DNA from: Nymphaea colorata
Taxonomy: Eukaryota > Streptophyta > Magnoliopsida > Nymphaeales > Nymphaeaceae
Length of the DNA stretch: 64,000 nucleotides
Direction: 5' to 3'
Assembly: GCF_008831285.2 (NCBI RefSeq)
Contig: NC_045138.2
Coordinates: 25,639,934 to 25,703,933 of the forward strand
A model generated the notes under the pieces. It made no database searches and was not told the origin of the DNA. It saw only the letters and a list, made by a program, of their open reading frames with translations. Below, one piece after another: positions 16,358 to 28,176 of the stretch; the stretch's first letter is position 1, and every line of letters begins with the position of its first letter. The translations under genes and the position numbers were made by a program.

Positions 16358-18256
16358 TTGGTTTTCATTTGAGACCCCTTCCCCCAGATGGTGATGAAAA
16401 AATAAAACCTAGAAGCGAAGGCCTTTTTTACGGTTTGGTCGACGCGAAAATTTTTATTGCATTGTTCGGAATCCTATGCATTTGTCGGTATAATTTTTGG
16501 ACGCATCTCTTGTTTTGAATAACTTACCAAACTTGTTGAGGCCCTTTTTCCCGTGCCCGCTTTGTGGCTGGGAGACTATTTTCTCTTCACTTTGGTGCGA
16601 GGCTCTTGAATCTCTCTCTCGATTAACTTGTGCGGAAGGTGCATCGTTCTTTGCCCTCAATTGTGTCTTCATCGAAATCGAGCTTCCGTTTGCCCAGAAT
16701 GATGTAATGAAGTTGAAAATGGTTTATTAGTGATAAAAGTTGAAAGCTGTTGCCTGAAAAAGTAGTGCTGCAAGTGGAGTTTTCGGGGAACATTTTCCTT
16801 ATGCTCATGTGCCTACTGATCTTCGAATCTCTGAATTTTTTATAGCCACTGAGGGTGTCCTAGTCAGATTGAATAATACTGAATCGAATAAGCTTGACAA
16901 ATAAATCAAGCCCTTGCTATAATGACAATGTTAAATGTTGAAAAAAATGTTTTTCCAATGACAAAATGGAGAACTAAAAAAGGAAAAGCGTCGTGCCTCA
17001 AATGACGACGCTTTTACCTACATATCAAGTACTATAGCTTGGCTGCCATTGGGATGACAGAGGAAGGGCTGGCTCAAAAGGTTCTGAGTTCTTGCAGCGC
17101 TTCCTCGTATATAAAATCTCAAGCCACGGTCGAGCTCTGTAGAGCTGGGAAGGGCTTGAACATGGGTAATAGTGATATCCATGGTTGCACTCGAGCGGGT
17201 CTCTTATCATGGTGACGCTGCTTTTGTATCGGAAGACCTTGCTCCACTAGAAAAAGGTTTTTCGCAAGTTTTACAGTAAGTCAACCACTTAAACCTGATG
17301 GTTCCTCATCATCGAAAAAGAGAGGAGGAAAAAAAATGTTGCACTTTTCCAGGCAGTGCATATATGCCGGATGGTATGCCAGTCAATGAAATTGTTTATA
17401 CAGTTCGGAAGGGAGACAACAGTTGTGAAGGAAGCTCGCTAACATACTGGTACCATGTTAATCCCCACTCTGTGCGCAAATTATGCATTTCTCTCCCATT
17501 TTTTGGGTTCCAAAAAGAAACCAACTGTAAGTAAAAAATATGGAAAAGGTAGGTCGGTGTGGATGAAATATATGTACCCTTTTCTATTTCAATATTGTGT
17601 ACTAGAGAGACAGGCTGTGTGAGGATTTGGGTTACATAAGATGGTGTTATTAGAGTACCCCAAAATTCCCAATATTGTCAGGAGTCTCATTGAGGTGAAA
17701 TAAAATGGCAGCTCCCTGGTTGCAACTCCTAGATCAGCACATGACAAGGTCTTGCCAGGAAAGGACTGGATAATTCATCAAAACAGCGAGTTTGAGCAAG
17801 CGCATAAATTGTAAGCACGGACAATAATAGGATTTCTGATTTGTAATTTGTTCAGAATACTTGTTTTATTGTTAAACATGTCATTAATGGGGGCAACCTA
17901 TTTTCATCATGTTTAAGTATGCAAGCCTAAGTGAAGATCAGGACGAGAAGAGATCTATCTGTGTATATTTGAACCTCCATTCAGAGGAACATTCAAGCGT
18001 TGAGAAAAGAAGAAACACACCAGAATGTTTGTTATGCACATAATATATCTGTAAGACTAACATATTTATCTGACGACCAACTGTTCAAATTGTTGAGAAT
18101 TACTGTTTAAGTTAAATACAACAACATCTTTACGCTGACATGAATGGACCTTGAGTAGTTTAAGACTCAAGCCCAACCGCATGGGGTATCAGCAATACCA
18201 ATCAAATTCTGAGGAGCTGTTTGCTTTGACACCAAAACCTTTTTTTTTTTAAGAAA

Positions 18257-18298
18257 AACCTGGTTTTATGTCTGTTTTGTTGAAACAAAAACCAGGTT
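18257..18298. repeat. Inverted repeat (hairpin)
   Basis: AACCTGGTTTT at 18257-18267 is followed by its exact reverse complement AAAACCAGGTT at 18288-18298, with a 20-base loop. The motif AAACCAGGTTT recurs near 19062. Confidence 0.8.
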
Positions 18299-19108
18299 GT
18301 CCTACAAAACCGGGTTTCTTTATGGAGGAGGTGACAAGATGAACCGCCCTCACTGATAATGTGAATCCTCACCACAGCTTATGGGGATGAAACACTTCTT
18401 TGACGAGTTTCCTGCTGGAGGAGGCTGGTGGGAAATCGTCGGACTGGAGCCGCTTCGGCCAGGCGACGTAGGCCACACCATTTTTGGGCGACCTCTCATA
18501 AAAAATGGCAAAAGATATATAATAAAACCAGTATTTTTCTTCACCTCAGACCACTTTCCAGGCCACCTAGGTGCCGGGAAATTGGCTGTCCAAGTTTACC
18601 TCAATCTGGTTGACACCCAGTTTCGCTTGAGGGGAAGTGATAATGATAATATGGTGAGCAGCACCAACTGCCAAACTGAAGCATACGATGGAGCAGTTGG
18701 GAAATCAGTTTTACATGACACAGCAGTTACTAAATTCTGTAATTCCGATCATCAAACAAATAAGATCAATAATGCGGCAAACAACTGCCTCAACGTATAA
18801 TTAAAATGCTCTCCACTCGCCCTCGTTAAGTGTCACGAGAGCAGAGTGGTTTTCTACCGTGGATGTAAGTTTCAAGTGAACTGAACCACGTAAACTGTGT
18901 GATCTCCTTGTGTTGGTTCTTTTCCTTTCTTACAGTGAGGCAGTCCTAGCTAGGGTATGTTCGAGTCAGCGAGCAGCAGAGAATTGGCTGGAGATTGGTT
19001 GTACACTTTTTCTATTTTTTAAACGAAAACTCCATTAAGGAGGGCTGACAAACAGAGAAAAAACCAGGTTTTTGGCAAATCTGTTTACCAAAGATCTTGT
19101 TCAGGGAG

Positions 19109-19136
19109 AAACTTGGTTTCAATTGAAACCAAGTTT
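19109..19136. repeat. Perfect 28-bp palindrome
   Basis: The 28 bases have 14-base arms and no spacer. The left arm is AAACTTGGTTTCAA and the right arm is its exact reverse complement. It resembles the arms of the hairpin 850 bp upstream. Confidence 0.9.
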
Positions 19137-19949
19137 TGGCAGATTGTCATCCCAGCAGAGCACGAAGCTTCTGATCACACGCTAGCTCCCACGCAGAAAA
19201 CTATTCCAAATAAAGTACAATACGTATGCTGGTTGCACGTAAGAAAACAGAAAAAACAAAAAATAGAAGCATTCTTTCGCAAGATACGAGCAATCCGATG
19301 AGATAAGGAATAAAAGAATAAGATATATACTGGGGGACATTCAACAAATGAAGAAGCCACTCATACCCAAGTCACAAATCCCGTGCCTACAAAAAGAAGG
19401 TCCCGCTTATCTGACAATGATACAAGTGCCTGTTTGCTACGTAGAAATGCATACAGGAAAAATTAGAACATATTTTTAGCAGAAGTGTGGCCCAAAGATC
19501 ACAAAGATACGAAACAAAAACCCAAGCGCCAGCATTCAGTCCCATCTTCCACAACCATAGACGCTTAAAAAAGCGACGGCGTAGGGTGAAATATTCAGGG
19601 CATTTTCTGACAGCAAAAAAAAATTGCAGCGGACAGCAGAAACGATGAACTTGTTCAAACAAATAGACATAAGCGATCACACAAATAAAGAACGTCTTCG
19701 ATCAACACAAGCTAAGCCAGCAAAAAAGGTCACTCAGAAAACCATTGCCATAGAAAGGAAAACTAGGCCTGCATTTGGATCAAAATCCAACTTGGAACAA
19801 GCATTATATAAAGTAGGTACTAACAACCGTAGCAGAAGCCAGTCTACGTATATTTTTTCATCACAACGCACCCATATACTGAAGGAACATAAACAGGGCA
19901 ATGGAATGTGCAATAGAGAAAAGAAGGCGTAAGGTGAAAAATCGAATTT

Positions 19950-20324
19950 TTAGTAACAAGGGAGCCAACTGAGTATCTGGATTACGAGTGCTTGGCTGAG
20001 CAGATGATGAGCTTTTGGCACCGATGCTGTCCCAATATCAGCCATGGCTCTCACAGACACCTCGACGTTGCGCAGATGGAGGGGGACTGACTGCAGGCAG
20101 AGCTTATGGGGGATGTGTTTCTTGTGCAAAGAAGAGTGATCAAGTTGGCACCGGGAATTAACCTCTCGCCCGCCCGGAAGTTGCCATTGCCGATTGCTCA
20201 TGTGCACTCCACTGACGCTTTCACTCCCAAAAGTATGGAGCCGCTGCAGCAACACCGCGGAAGCGGGTAGTCGGAGGGATGTTGGAGCAGGGTTGCGGCC
20301 GCCTGAGAACGACCGGAGGTTCAA
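19950..20324 (-). other. Unassigned open frame of 124 codons, possible small gene
   Basis: This GC-richer minus-strand frame stands out from AT-rich surroundings. Its N-terminal third is Arg/Ser/Ala-rich and lacks acidic residues, so it could be an organelle-targeted exon. I recognise no domain and saw no clear splice partners. A chance frame or decayed gene is equally possible. Confidence 0.2.
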
Positions 20325-20861
20325 TGGTTATTCAAAATCCAAGTTTTGGATGTGCCACCCAAACAAAAAGACAGCTTTAAAACTTTTAGATGAGGTTGTC
20401 ATCCAAACGCTTCCTAAAAATACTTTCAGAAGGTTCCCACTTCTAATAGTTAATTTTACAGCTGTCAGGAAATTGAAAACTAAGAAATAATAACAAGTGA
20501 ACAAGTGATGTTTTTCTCCACTAAACAAGATCGACAAGATTAATGCAATTTACTCCATAGAAAATCCTCTGTAATCGTTTACCTCTGCTTCCGATAGACA
20601 AAAGCTTCTTCAGAGCGTTGGCATCAATATCTCAAGCATTTTACTTCTTTTTATCATTGAAAGTTGCCAACTGTTGCAGTTTCTTTGAAGTTCCTCATGC
20701 CTTTGTAAAGAAGAATTACATGCCATTTTGCAATGATTTCTCAGTCCCGTAGCTGGGATCCTTTCATGTGATGTTCTTGTTTTCGCGAAGTGCAATGGGT
20801 TTCCGGGGCGTAAATGAGGTTTGATTGCTTGCCTCAGGAATTCAATCTCACAACTGAAATC

Positions 20862-21030
20862 GTTCATATCTTTGGTCCAGGACTTCTTGATCTGGTCATA
20901 TCAGATCTCTCTATATTATATCAGGCTGCTACATGATTAAGTTAGCTTCATGAAAAAAAAAGTAGGAAACGAAAGCAGGCACTCGTTTCTTCTTTAGTTT
21001 ACAAATGGCGAAGAACATTGATCAGGAAAG
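20862..21030 (-). pseudogene. Relic of the 3' end of a DUF26 gene
   Basis: Bases 20862-20970 match the sequence just downstream of the DUF26 gene at 31151-32194 (31026-31135), including the shared string CCAGGACTTCTTGATC. A weaker match to its last exon (AATGGCGAAGAACATTG against AATGGCGACAAGAATGTTG) follows near 21004. The orientation is the same as in the functional gene. No upstream coding exon remains. Confidence 0.45.
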
Positions 21031-21724
21031 CAGACACCCAGCTCCTTTTCTTTTCATCATCACCTCTACCTCAGACTAGCTCGCTCACTCCATCTTCTTT
21101 CTCTTGTTTGTTGTTCATTTTCTTCTAATTTCTGTTTCTGTATGTTTTTTTTATTGCTCTTATTTTCTTTGCTATGTTTCTTTTCCCGTTTTTCTTTTCA
21201 CTCTTATTACTTGATGTTGGTGTCGCCTTGTCATTGTCTGTGCTTTTGTCTTAAATGAATTCTCATTTTGTCGGTTTTCTCTCTCTTTATAATACATTAC
21301 TCACAGACTTCGTCACAAAATATCTTGTTGAAAATAACCAGTTATTTAAGTAGACATTCATCAAGATAAGATTGATGGAGTAACTCCTCGGCCACATTCA
21401 ACAACTTCTTATTTAAAAATATAACCAATATTCGAGTTTGGCTTAATGGACTTGATCAACTTTTGTTCAAAGACGGATAAGGGAATTGCTTTGCAAATGG
21501 ACCACTATTTTATTGATATATAGATGAACTTGATTTCCTTATTCATGAAACGGTACTGATCTTTTGGCTTTATAGATTTGCTTTGAGTTCACTTGAACAA
21601 AAGAAACTTCAAGTTGCAGTTTCCTTGAGAAAGCAGAAAAAGGAAAAGGAAAAGGATGTTGGGCTTCCGCATGCTGAGAGCCGATCCCAGCAGGTGTATG
21701 ACCACATTGAAATTTGACGTCGTC

Positions 21725-21765
21725 CAACTTTTTTTTTTTTTAACGAAAGTATTAATTCATCTAGC
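21725..21765 (-). repeat. Poly-T tract with AACGAAAG edge, LINE-like 3' tail
   Basis: A run of about 13 T followed by AACGAAAGT reads on the minus strand as ACTTTCGTT plus poly-A, a form common at truncated plant L1-type LINE ends. No reverse transcriptase remains. Confidence 0.3.
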
Positions 21766-21887
21766 AAATTAATTACCTGTAGCTCCAAAAAAAATTAAGA
21801 GTTAATCTGCCACGGGTTCTCACTGCCCAAATTTCCTAGAGGCGTTGTTAGAAATTCAGGATAGATTCTCCCAGGAAAGGATACTAC

Positions 21888-22447
21888 TGAAGAAAATAGA
21901 GGCGATATCAGTAAGGAAACTCTTGATCAAGAAAGAAAGGAAGAAAGAAAGGAGGAAAACAGAGGAAGTCAGCGTTACAATGCCAAAGAGGAAAACAGAG
22001 GAGTCAATGAAGAAACTCCAGCCAGCCGTGACAATGAAAACAGTAACGGCTGTAATCACTATAATGCCAACAAGGAAACACCAGCCCATCATGACGCTGG
22101 AGACAGTAACGATTGTAATCGTTACCATGGAAAGAAGGAAACATTGTCATCTGGCCAACCATGTGAAGAAAGAAATACAAAGACAATGGCTGCCAGGCAG
22201 CTGTCAAACAGAGAGACAACTCAACAAAGAAATAACGACTGTAAATCAGATACAGTTTCCTTCTGTAAAGATCGATATAGATCTTGTAATTCAGGAAATA
22301 ATGATGCTTGTAATTCTATTATAAATAGAAGAAAGAACCAGGCCTATCGTCACTAAGAACGATAGCTGCCCTTGTGGATGTAGGTGTGATTTTACACCGA
22401 ACCACGTTATATCAGGCGTTAGTCCCTTAAATCTCTGTTTTTCTTTA
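21888..22447 (+). repeat. 5' LTR of the copia element
   Basis: The 560-base LTR begins TGAAGAAAA and ends CTTTA, so its termini are TG/TA rather than TG/CA. It is A/G-rich and contains a repeat of about 63 bases (near 22043 and 22106, with a partial copy near 21970). A TATAAATA box lies at 22320-22327. The region after it would be the R-U5 part. Confidence 0.93.
22320..22327 (+). promoter_or_regulatory. TATA box of the 5' LTR
   Basis: TATAAATA, about 120 bases before the LTR end. The same box is present in the 3' LTR at 27055-27062. Confidence 0.7.
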
Positions 22448-23265
22448 TGGTATCAGAGCAGGACAACCCTATGGCGCAGAGCAATTCTTCCTCAAGCATG
22501 GCATCAGCTCCAAGCAAATACCCTTACCCATACAATCTGAACGTTGCCAACTTTGTGTCGATCAAGCTCAATCAAGGTAATTTTCTGCTTTGGCAAACAC
22601 AGATGCTGGGGCTCATCGAGAGCCAAGATATGACTGGTTTCCTAGACGGAGAATACCAGCCGCCCGCACAGTTCCTCACTGCCTCTGCTGAAAGTACAGT
22701 CACAGGACTGAATCCCGACTATCTTGCTTGGCGAAAGTCGGATCGTCTTCTTAAAGGATGGATCACTGGGACTCTTGCGGAGGAAATCCTAGGCATTATC
22801 ATCGGACAACAAACTGCCATGGAGGTATGGACCACTCTAACTCAGCATTTTGCTAATAAATCTAAGGAGCGAGAAATGTTTCTTATGCAAAAACTTCAAA
22901 TGCATAAGAAAGGGAACTCGTCCATTGATGAATATATTCGCAGCTTCAAGAAAATTTCCGATGAACTCACTGCTATTGGAAAGCCTATTACAGACGAAAC
23001 TAAAGTCTTTTGGCTCCTCACTGGCCTCAGAAAAGATTATGAATCTTTTCGAACAACCTTATTGACAACCATGCTGAAACCACCAGCACCCTCATATCTT
23101 GAGGTAGTTGCTCTTCTTCAAAATCATGAAACTATGAGGACGTTAGAAGAAGATTCTTCTAGCACCCACGTTGCTTTTTTCAGCCACCGTCAACCTAATC
23201 AGAGGTACAAGGGAAGCAAAGTGGTTCATGGAACTCAGTCAACAAAAACAAAGACGGCAATATGA
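22447..23265 (+). pseudogene. gag: copia gag, frame broken near its C-terminus
   Basis: This open frame of 272 codons starts at an ATG that straddles the LTR/primer-site junction; a second in-frame ATG lies at 22471. It carries the copia gag N-terminal region (residues about 35-60, with the KLNQGNFLLWQTQM type motif) and a UBN2-type capsid region in the middle. The frame ends at 23263. The zinc knuckle that should follow is in another frame, at the start of the next open frame. Copia elements normally use one continuous gag-pol frame, so a small indel just upstream of 23262 is the likely cause. A programmed frameshift is less likely. Confidence 0.85.
22448..22459 (+). other. Primer binding site (initiator Met tRNA type)
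   Basis: TGGTATCAGAGC, the usual plant copia primer site, directly adjoins the 5' LTR. Confidence 0.9.
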
Positions 23266-26200
23266 ACCGATCAGCTCCAGAAAAAGGCATAATATGCCAA
23301 ATATGCAGCAAAAGAAATCACACCGCTCTCAACTGCTGGGATAGGTTCAATCAAGTGTTTCAGTCACAGAAGGCCCCACAAGCTTTAACCATCACGAAAG
23401 CATCTGAAAATCAAGATCAACAATGGTTTCCTGACACCGGTGCATCGGCTCATGTGACGTCTAACACAGGTATACTCAGTTCTCTATCTAAATATTATGG
23501 GACAGATAAAATTATGGTTGGAAATGGAGAAAAATTGGATATTACTCATATAGGGCAGGCTACTATAGCTAATGGGCGACAAAAACTGGTTCTTGATAAT
23601 GTTTTAGTCGTCCCCAAGATCAAGAAAAACCTTATCTCTGTCAGTCAGTTAACGTCCGATCTTCCTTATGTTTTTGAATTTTCAACTAATGAATTTGCTG
23701 TGAAGGAAAAGATGACCAACAAAGTGATAATTACGGGAAAGAGGCATGAAGATCTTTATGCAGTTGAAAATAAGAGAGAAAGCAGCGACCGGATCCATGA
23801 AGTTCATTTCTCTACAAGATTTCAAGCAGCAACTAAAGAAGTTTGGCACCAACGTCTAGGTCACGTTCATAGTGAGGTAGTACATTTTCTTGCAAATAAA
23901 AAGGCCATTCGTGTGATAGGCCATAGTTCCTTAAACAGCATATGTTCTAGTTGTCAAATGGCAAAAATGTGTCGTCTTCCTTTCTTACCAGTGGATGAGC
24001 ATTGTGAAAAATTTATTGATAAAGTTCATTGTGATTTATGGGGACCAGCCCCTGTTATTTCAGTTGCTAAATTTCAATTCTATGCTGTTTTCATTGATGA
24101 AGCCACCCGGTTCACTTGGTTCTATCCCTTGCGTTACAAATCCGAGTTATATCAAGTGTTTACGATTTTCCATAAATATGTTGAAAATCAGTTTGATACA
24201 AAAATTAAGACATTTCAAACTGATGAAGGAGGTGAATTCAATAGTCTCAAACTTGCAGCGTATTTACAAGAACATGGTATACATCATCACAAAGCTTGTC
24301 TTAAAACGCCACCCCAAAATGGAATGGCAGAACGGCATCACAGGACCATTATCGAACTCGGTTTGGCAATGAAGTTCAATGCTAATATACCAGCTCGATA
24401 TTGGGTTGAAACCTTTTCCACTGCAGTTTGGCTTATTAATAGACTACCCACTCCTACATTGAAGATGAAATCTCCTTTTGAATTGGTTTTTGGAAAAAGT
24501 CCGTCTTACTCTTGCTTGCGGACATTTGGGACTAGATGTTTTCCATATCTCAGAGATTACGCTCTCAACAAACTTGAACCAAGATCTTTACCTTGTGTAT
24601 TTTTGGGTTATAGTAATACACATAAGGGATACAAGTGCTTATATCCACCTATAGGGAAAATATATATTTCCCGACATGTTGTCTTTGATGAAAGTATCTT
24701 CCCTTATAAACAACCTGGAGCACTCTTTTCTTCTACATCAACCAGCAACAGTGGGGCGACTTACAGTGATTGGATTGCATTAGATCATTGTTCAGATGGT
24801 AACAATGATAATTCATATCAAGTGGTTGATCATCATCTCTTGCATGATGGTTTATAGACACTGCTTTTTGTCCAAGAGCCACCTAGCAGACACGACAATG
24901 TTTCAACACAAGAGACACATGATATAGGTGCAAATGATCTACTCTCACCAAACAATGAGGCTGAAAGTCAACAGCCTACAGGACAACGGCCGTTCCAAGG
25001 AACCTCCAATATTCATTCAATGGTAACTCGGGCTAAGGTTGGTACCTTAAAACCAAACCCTAAGTATTTTTTGGCCTTAACGGTACCACTTGAACCCAAA
25101 ACTGTTAAGCAGGCCTTTAAAGATCCAGGTTGGGTCGCTGCTATGAAAGAAGAGTTACGTGCCTTGGAACAATGCCACACTTGGACGTTGGTACCTCGCC
25201 AATCAGGTATGAACATTGTTTCAACTCGTTGGGTCTTTAAAACCAAACTCAAAAGTGATGGAACGGTTGAGTGACTCAAAGCTAGACTGGTTGTGCGCTG
25301 GTTCAACCAAGTGCCTGGCATTGACTTTCTAGAAACCTTCTCTCCTGTTATAAAGCCAGCAACTATTAGAATTGTGCTTACTATAGCTCTTTCTCACAAC
25401 TGGGATATTCGACAAATGGATGTCAAAAATGCCTTCTTGCATGGTGATTTGGATCAAACTGTATTTATTGAACAACCACCAGGATTTCTTGACGATCAAA
25501 AACCAAATTATGTGTGCCAGTTACACAAAGCTCTCTATGGTTTACGTCAAGCTCCAAGAGCATGGTACGATCGGTTCAGAACTTATCTTCTCTCAAAAGG
25601 TTTCTCTCCAGCATCTCTGATTCCTCGTTATTTATCTATAAAGAAGGTCATGGTGTCATACTTTTATTATTGTACGTCGACGATATCATATTAACTGGCA
25701 GCAACCCTATGCTACTTGAAGACTTCATTCGAGATATTAGCAAGGAGTTTTCTATGAAGGATCTTGGTTATCTTCATCACTTCCTTGGCATAGAAGTGAT
25801 CAAATTTTCTGGAGGGCTCTTCCTCAATCAAAAGCGATATGCCTATAGCCTGCTGGAAAGAGCAAATATGACATCGTGCAAACCGGCCGTCACTCCCTTG
25901 GTTCAAAATTACAAAAATCTGGTTGATGACATACCTTTTTCCGATCCGACACTCTTTCGAAGCTTGGTGGGAGGCCTCCAATACCTCACGTTCACGCGGC
26001 CTGACATCTCCTTCGCTGTGAACTTTATCAGCCAATACATGCAATCACCCATGGTCAGCCACTTTCAACTACTTAAAAGACTCATTCAATATGTTAGTGG
26101 TTCCATTGATATCAGATGTCATTTACATTCGCAAGTGTAACTCCAACTTCATGCCTTTTCTGACTCCGACTGGGTGGGATGCCAGGCAACACGTCGCTCA

Positions 26201-26631
26201 ACTACTGGTTTTGTTACGTTTCTTGGCACTAATCCTATTTCATGGACAGCAAAGAAGCAACCTACAGTGGCCAGATCTACCACCAAGGCTGAGTACCGAT
26301 CAATGGCATCTGCTGCTGCCGAATTAACCTGGATTACATATATCCTCAAAGACATCGGACTCTATCTCCCAGAACCACCGGTCCTCTACTGTGACAACAT
26401 GTCTGCACTTCAAGTCTCTATCAAACCGGTTTTTCACTCTCGCATGAAGCATGTCAAATTAGATTATCATTTTCTAAGGGAAAAGGTTGCACTCAGTCTT
26501 CTTACGACTCAATTTGTTCCAACGACCCAACAGGTGGCCGACATTTTCACCAAGGCTCTCTCTCGAACCACTTTTGAATTTTTAAGAGGCAAACTAGCGC
26601 TTTCCATACTGCCGCCTAGTTTGAGGGAGGC
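23262..26631 (+). pseudogene. pol: copia pol: zinc knuckle, protease, integrase, RT and RNase H, broken
   Basis: From 23262 the frame encodes a CCHC zinc knuckle (CQICSKRNHTALNC), the aspartic protease motif DTGASAH, the GAG-pre-integrase HHCC region, and the integrase core with CDLWG, QTDEGGEF and the ERHHRTIIE segment. An in-frame TAG stops it at 24855-24857. Reverse transcriptase starts near 25020 in the same frame and is interrupted by TGA at 25272-25274. It shifts frame near 25610 and then carries the active-site YVDD. A TAA interrupts at 26138-26140, after which RNase H continues in the same frame. That last frame does not stop at the LTR but runs to 27091. This copy cannot make a full polyprotein. 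It could still be mobilised by enzymes from related elements. Confidence 0.93.
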
Positions 26632-27182
26632 TGAAGAAAATAGAGGCGATATCAGTAAGGAAACTCTTGATCAAGAAAGAAAGGAGGAAAACAGAGGAAG
26701 TCAGCGTTACAATGCCAAAGAGGAAAACAGAGGAGTCAATGAAGAAACTCCATCCAGCCATGACAATGAAAACAGTAACGGCTGTAATCACTATAATGCC
26801 AACAAGGAAACACCAGCCCATCATGACGCTGGAGACAGTAACGATTGTAATCATTACCATGGAAAGAAGGAAACATTGTCATCTGGCCAACCGTGTGAAG
26901 AAAGAAATACAAAGACAATGGCTGGCCAGGCAGCTGTCAAACAGAGAGACACAACTCAACAAAGAAATAACGACTGTAAATCAGATACAGTTTCCTTCTG
27001 TAAAGATCGATATAGATCTTGTAATTCAAGAAATAATGATGCTTGTAATTCTATTATAAATAGAAGAAAGAACCAGGCCTATCGTCACTAAGAACGATAG
27101 CTGCCCTTGTGGATGTAGGAGTGATTTTACACCGAACCACGTTATATCAGGCGTTAGTCCCTTAAATCTCTGTTTTTCTTTA
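26632..27182 (+). repeat. 3' LTR of the copia element
   Basis: 551 bases, nearly identical to the 5' LTR. The RNase H reading frame stays open through its first 460 bases and ends at 27091. Its TATA box (27055-27062) points at the DUF26 gene that begins at 27214. Confidence 0.93.
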
Positions 27183-28176
27183 ACTACTACAGTTACAGAC
27201 CTCCTCCGTGTCAATGAATCGATTAGAAACTCCTTTTGCAGTACTGCTGTTTGCGGCAGCAGCCATGGCTTACAACATCCAGGCGCTCCCGTCGACAAGC
27301 ATCTGCTATGAAGGCTTGAACAAAACGACCGACAAAACCATACTGTGGAAGTACAGAGATAGGATTCTTCTCTCGCTGGCAGCTGATGTGTCTGTTACCG
27401 GATTCGCAGCGGCGAGTGCCGGCCAACCTCCCCATCAACAATACGGCCTCGCTATGTGCCTGGGAAGTTCCTCCCAGGAGGCCTGCCAGAGCTGTATTTC
27501 TTTTTTACGGCTGCGTTTGGATGATTTTGATTGTGAATCAAGCACTTTCTCGGGGGAGAGCTGTTTCCTGCGGTTATCTTCTGTAAATGTTACCGGAGTC
27601 ATGGACTACCAGATGCTAGTTGCGATCAGCTCCGGTGGTAACGCATCGGATAACGCTGCTCTTTACGATCAGATGTTGAAAAATTTCCTGAACAACCTAA
27701 CTTTCGTCACTCTAACCAGCGGGCAAAGCCTGACGTTTGCAGAGGGGGAGATTAGGTTCAACTCTACCAGCAAGATACACGGCCATGTGCAGTGCACGAG
27801 GGACATCTTGTTGGGAAACGTAATGCGGGCCCTAAATATAACTCAGCTACAAACTCGAATTTATAAGGAGAAAATCCAGCAGAGTCTCGACGTCCAAACT
27901 AATACTCAATAATAACTTTGGCAAAATATACTTGAACAAGTAAATTATTTATTCATCAAACTGGATATTACAAAAGCGGGCTTAAGAAAACTCACCTCGG
28001 CTCACGCAGTGAGCTAACACACCCAACGCCCTTGAAGCTTCAACACTCAAGTTCACGAAGTGAACACACCAGCACTCACCAGCTCACAAAGTGAGCACAC
28101 ACTAAAACTCAACCCAACTCACAACGCTCAACCCAACTCACAATTTTTCACACAATCTCACCATGGCCCAACGTCC

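Larger units (their letters stand above)
16358..19949. other. Intergenic DNA with palindromes and LINE-like tails
   Basis: After the copy 2 3' UTR there is no gene I can support. A 139-codon open frame at 18381-18800 has no recognisable domain. The stretch does contain a hairpin (18257-18298), a perfect palindrome (19109-19136) and a poly-T/AACGAAAA junction near 19015 that resembles the 3' end of a LINE on the minus strand. Confidence 0.4.
21883..27187 (+). mobile_element. Ty1-copia LTR retrotransposon with 5-bp target duplication
   Basis: LTRs at 21888-22447 and 26632-27182 flank gag and pol in the order gag, protease, integrase, reverse transcriptase and RNase H, which defines the copia group. 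The element is bracketed by ACTAC at 21883-21887 and 27183-27187. A TGGTATCAGAGC primer site starts immediately after the 5' LTR (22448), and a polypurine tract (TTTGAGGGAGG) abuts the 3' LTR at 26620-26630. By hand alignment the LTRs differ at six substitutions and three indels (12, 1 and 2 bases), about 1.1 percent, so the insertion is recent. The coding region is nonetheless broken in at least five places. Its 3' edge lies 26 bases before the start codon of a DUF26 gene. Confidence 0.96.

Noticed and set aside
18381-18800. 139-codon open frame on the plus strand
   Set aside because: No recognisable domain, no promoter or splice context, and a similar-sized open frame on the other strand. 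Left as intergenic.
21845-22324. 159-codon frame inside the 5' LTR
   Set aside because: The A/G-rich repetitive LTR lacks stops in more than one frame; the frame continuous with RNase H in the 3' LTR is the more meaningful one.
23200-23265. Programmed frameshift between gag and pol
   Set aside because: The overlap looked like a recoding site, but copia elements normally use a single frame and this copy has four other lesions; a simple indel is more likely.
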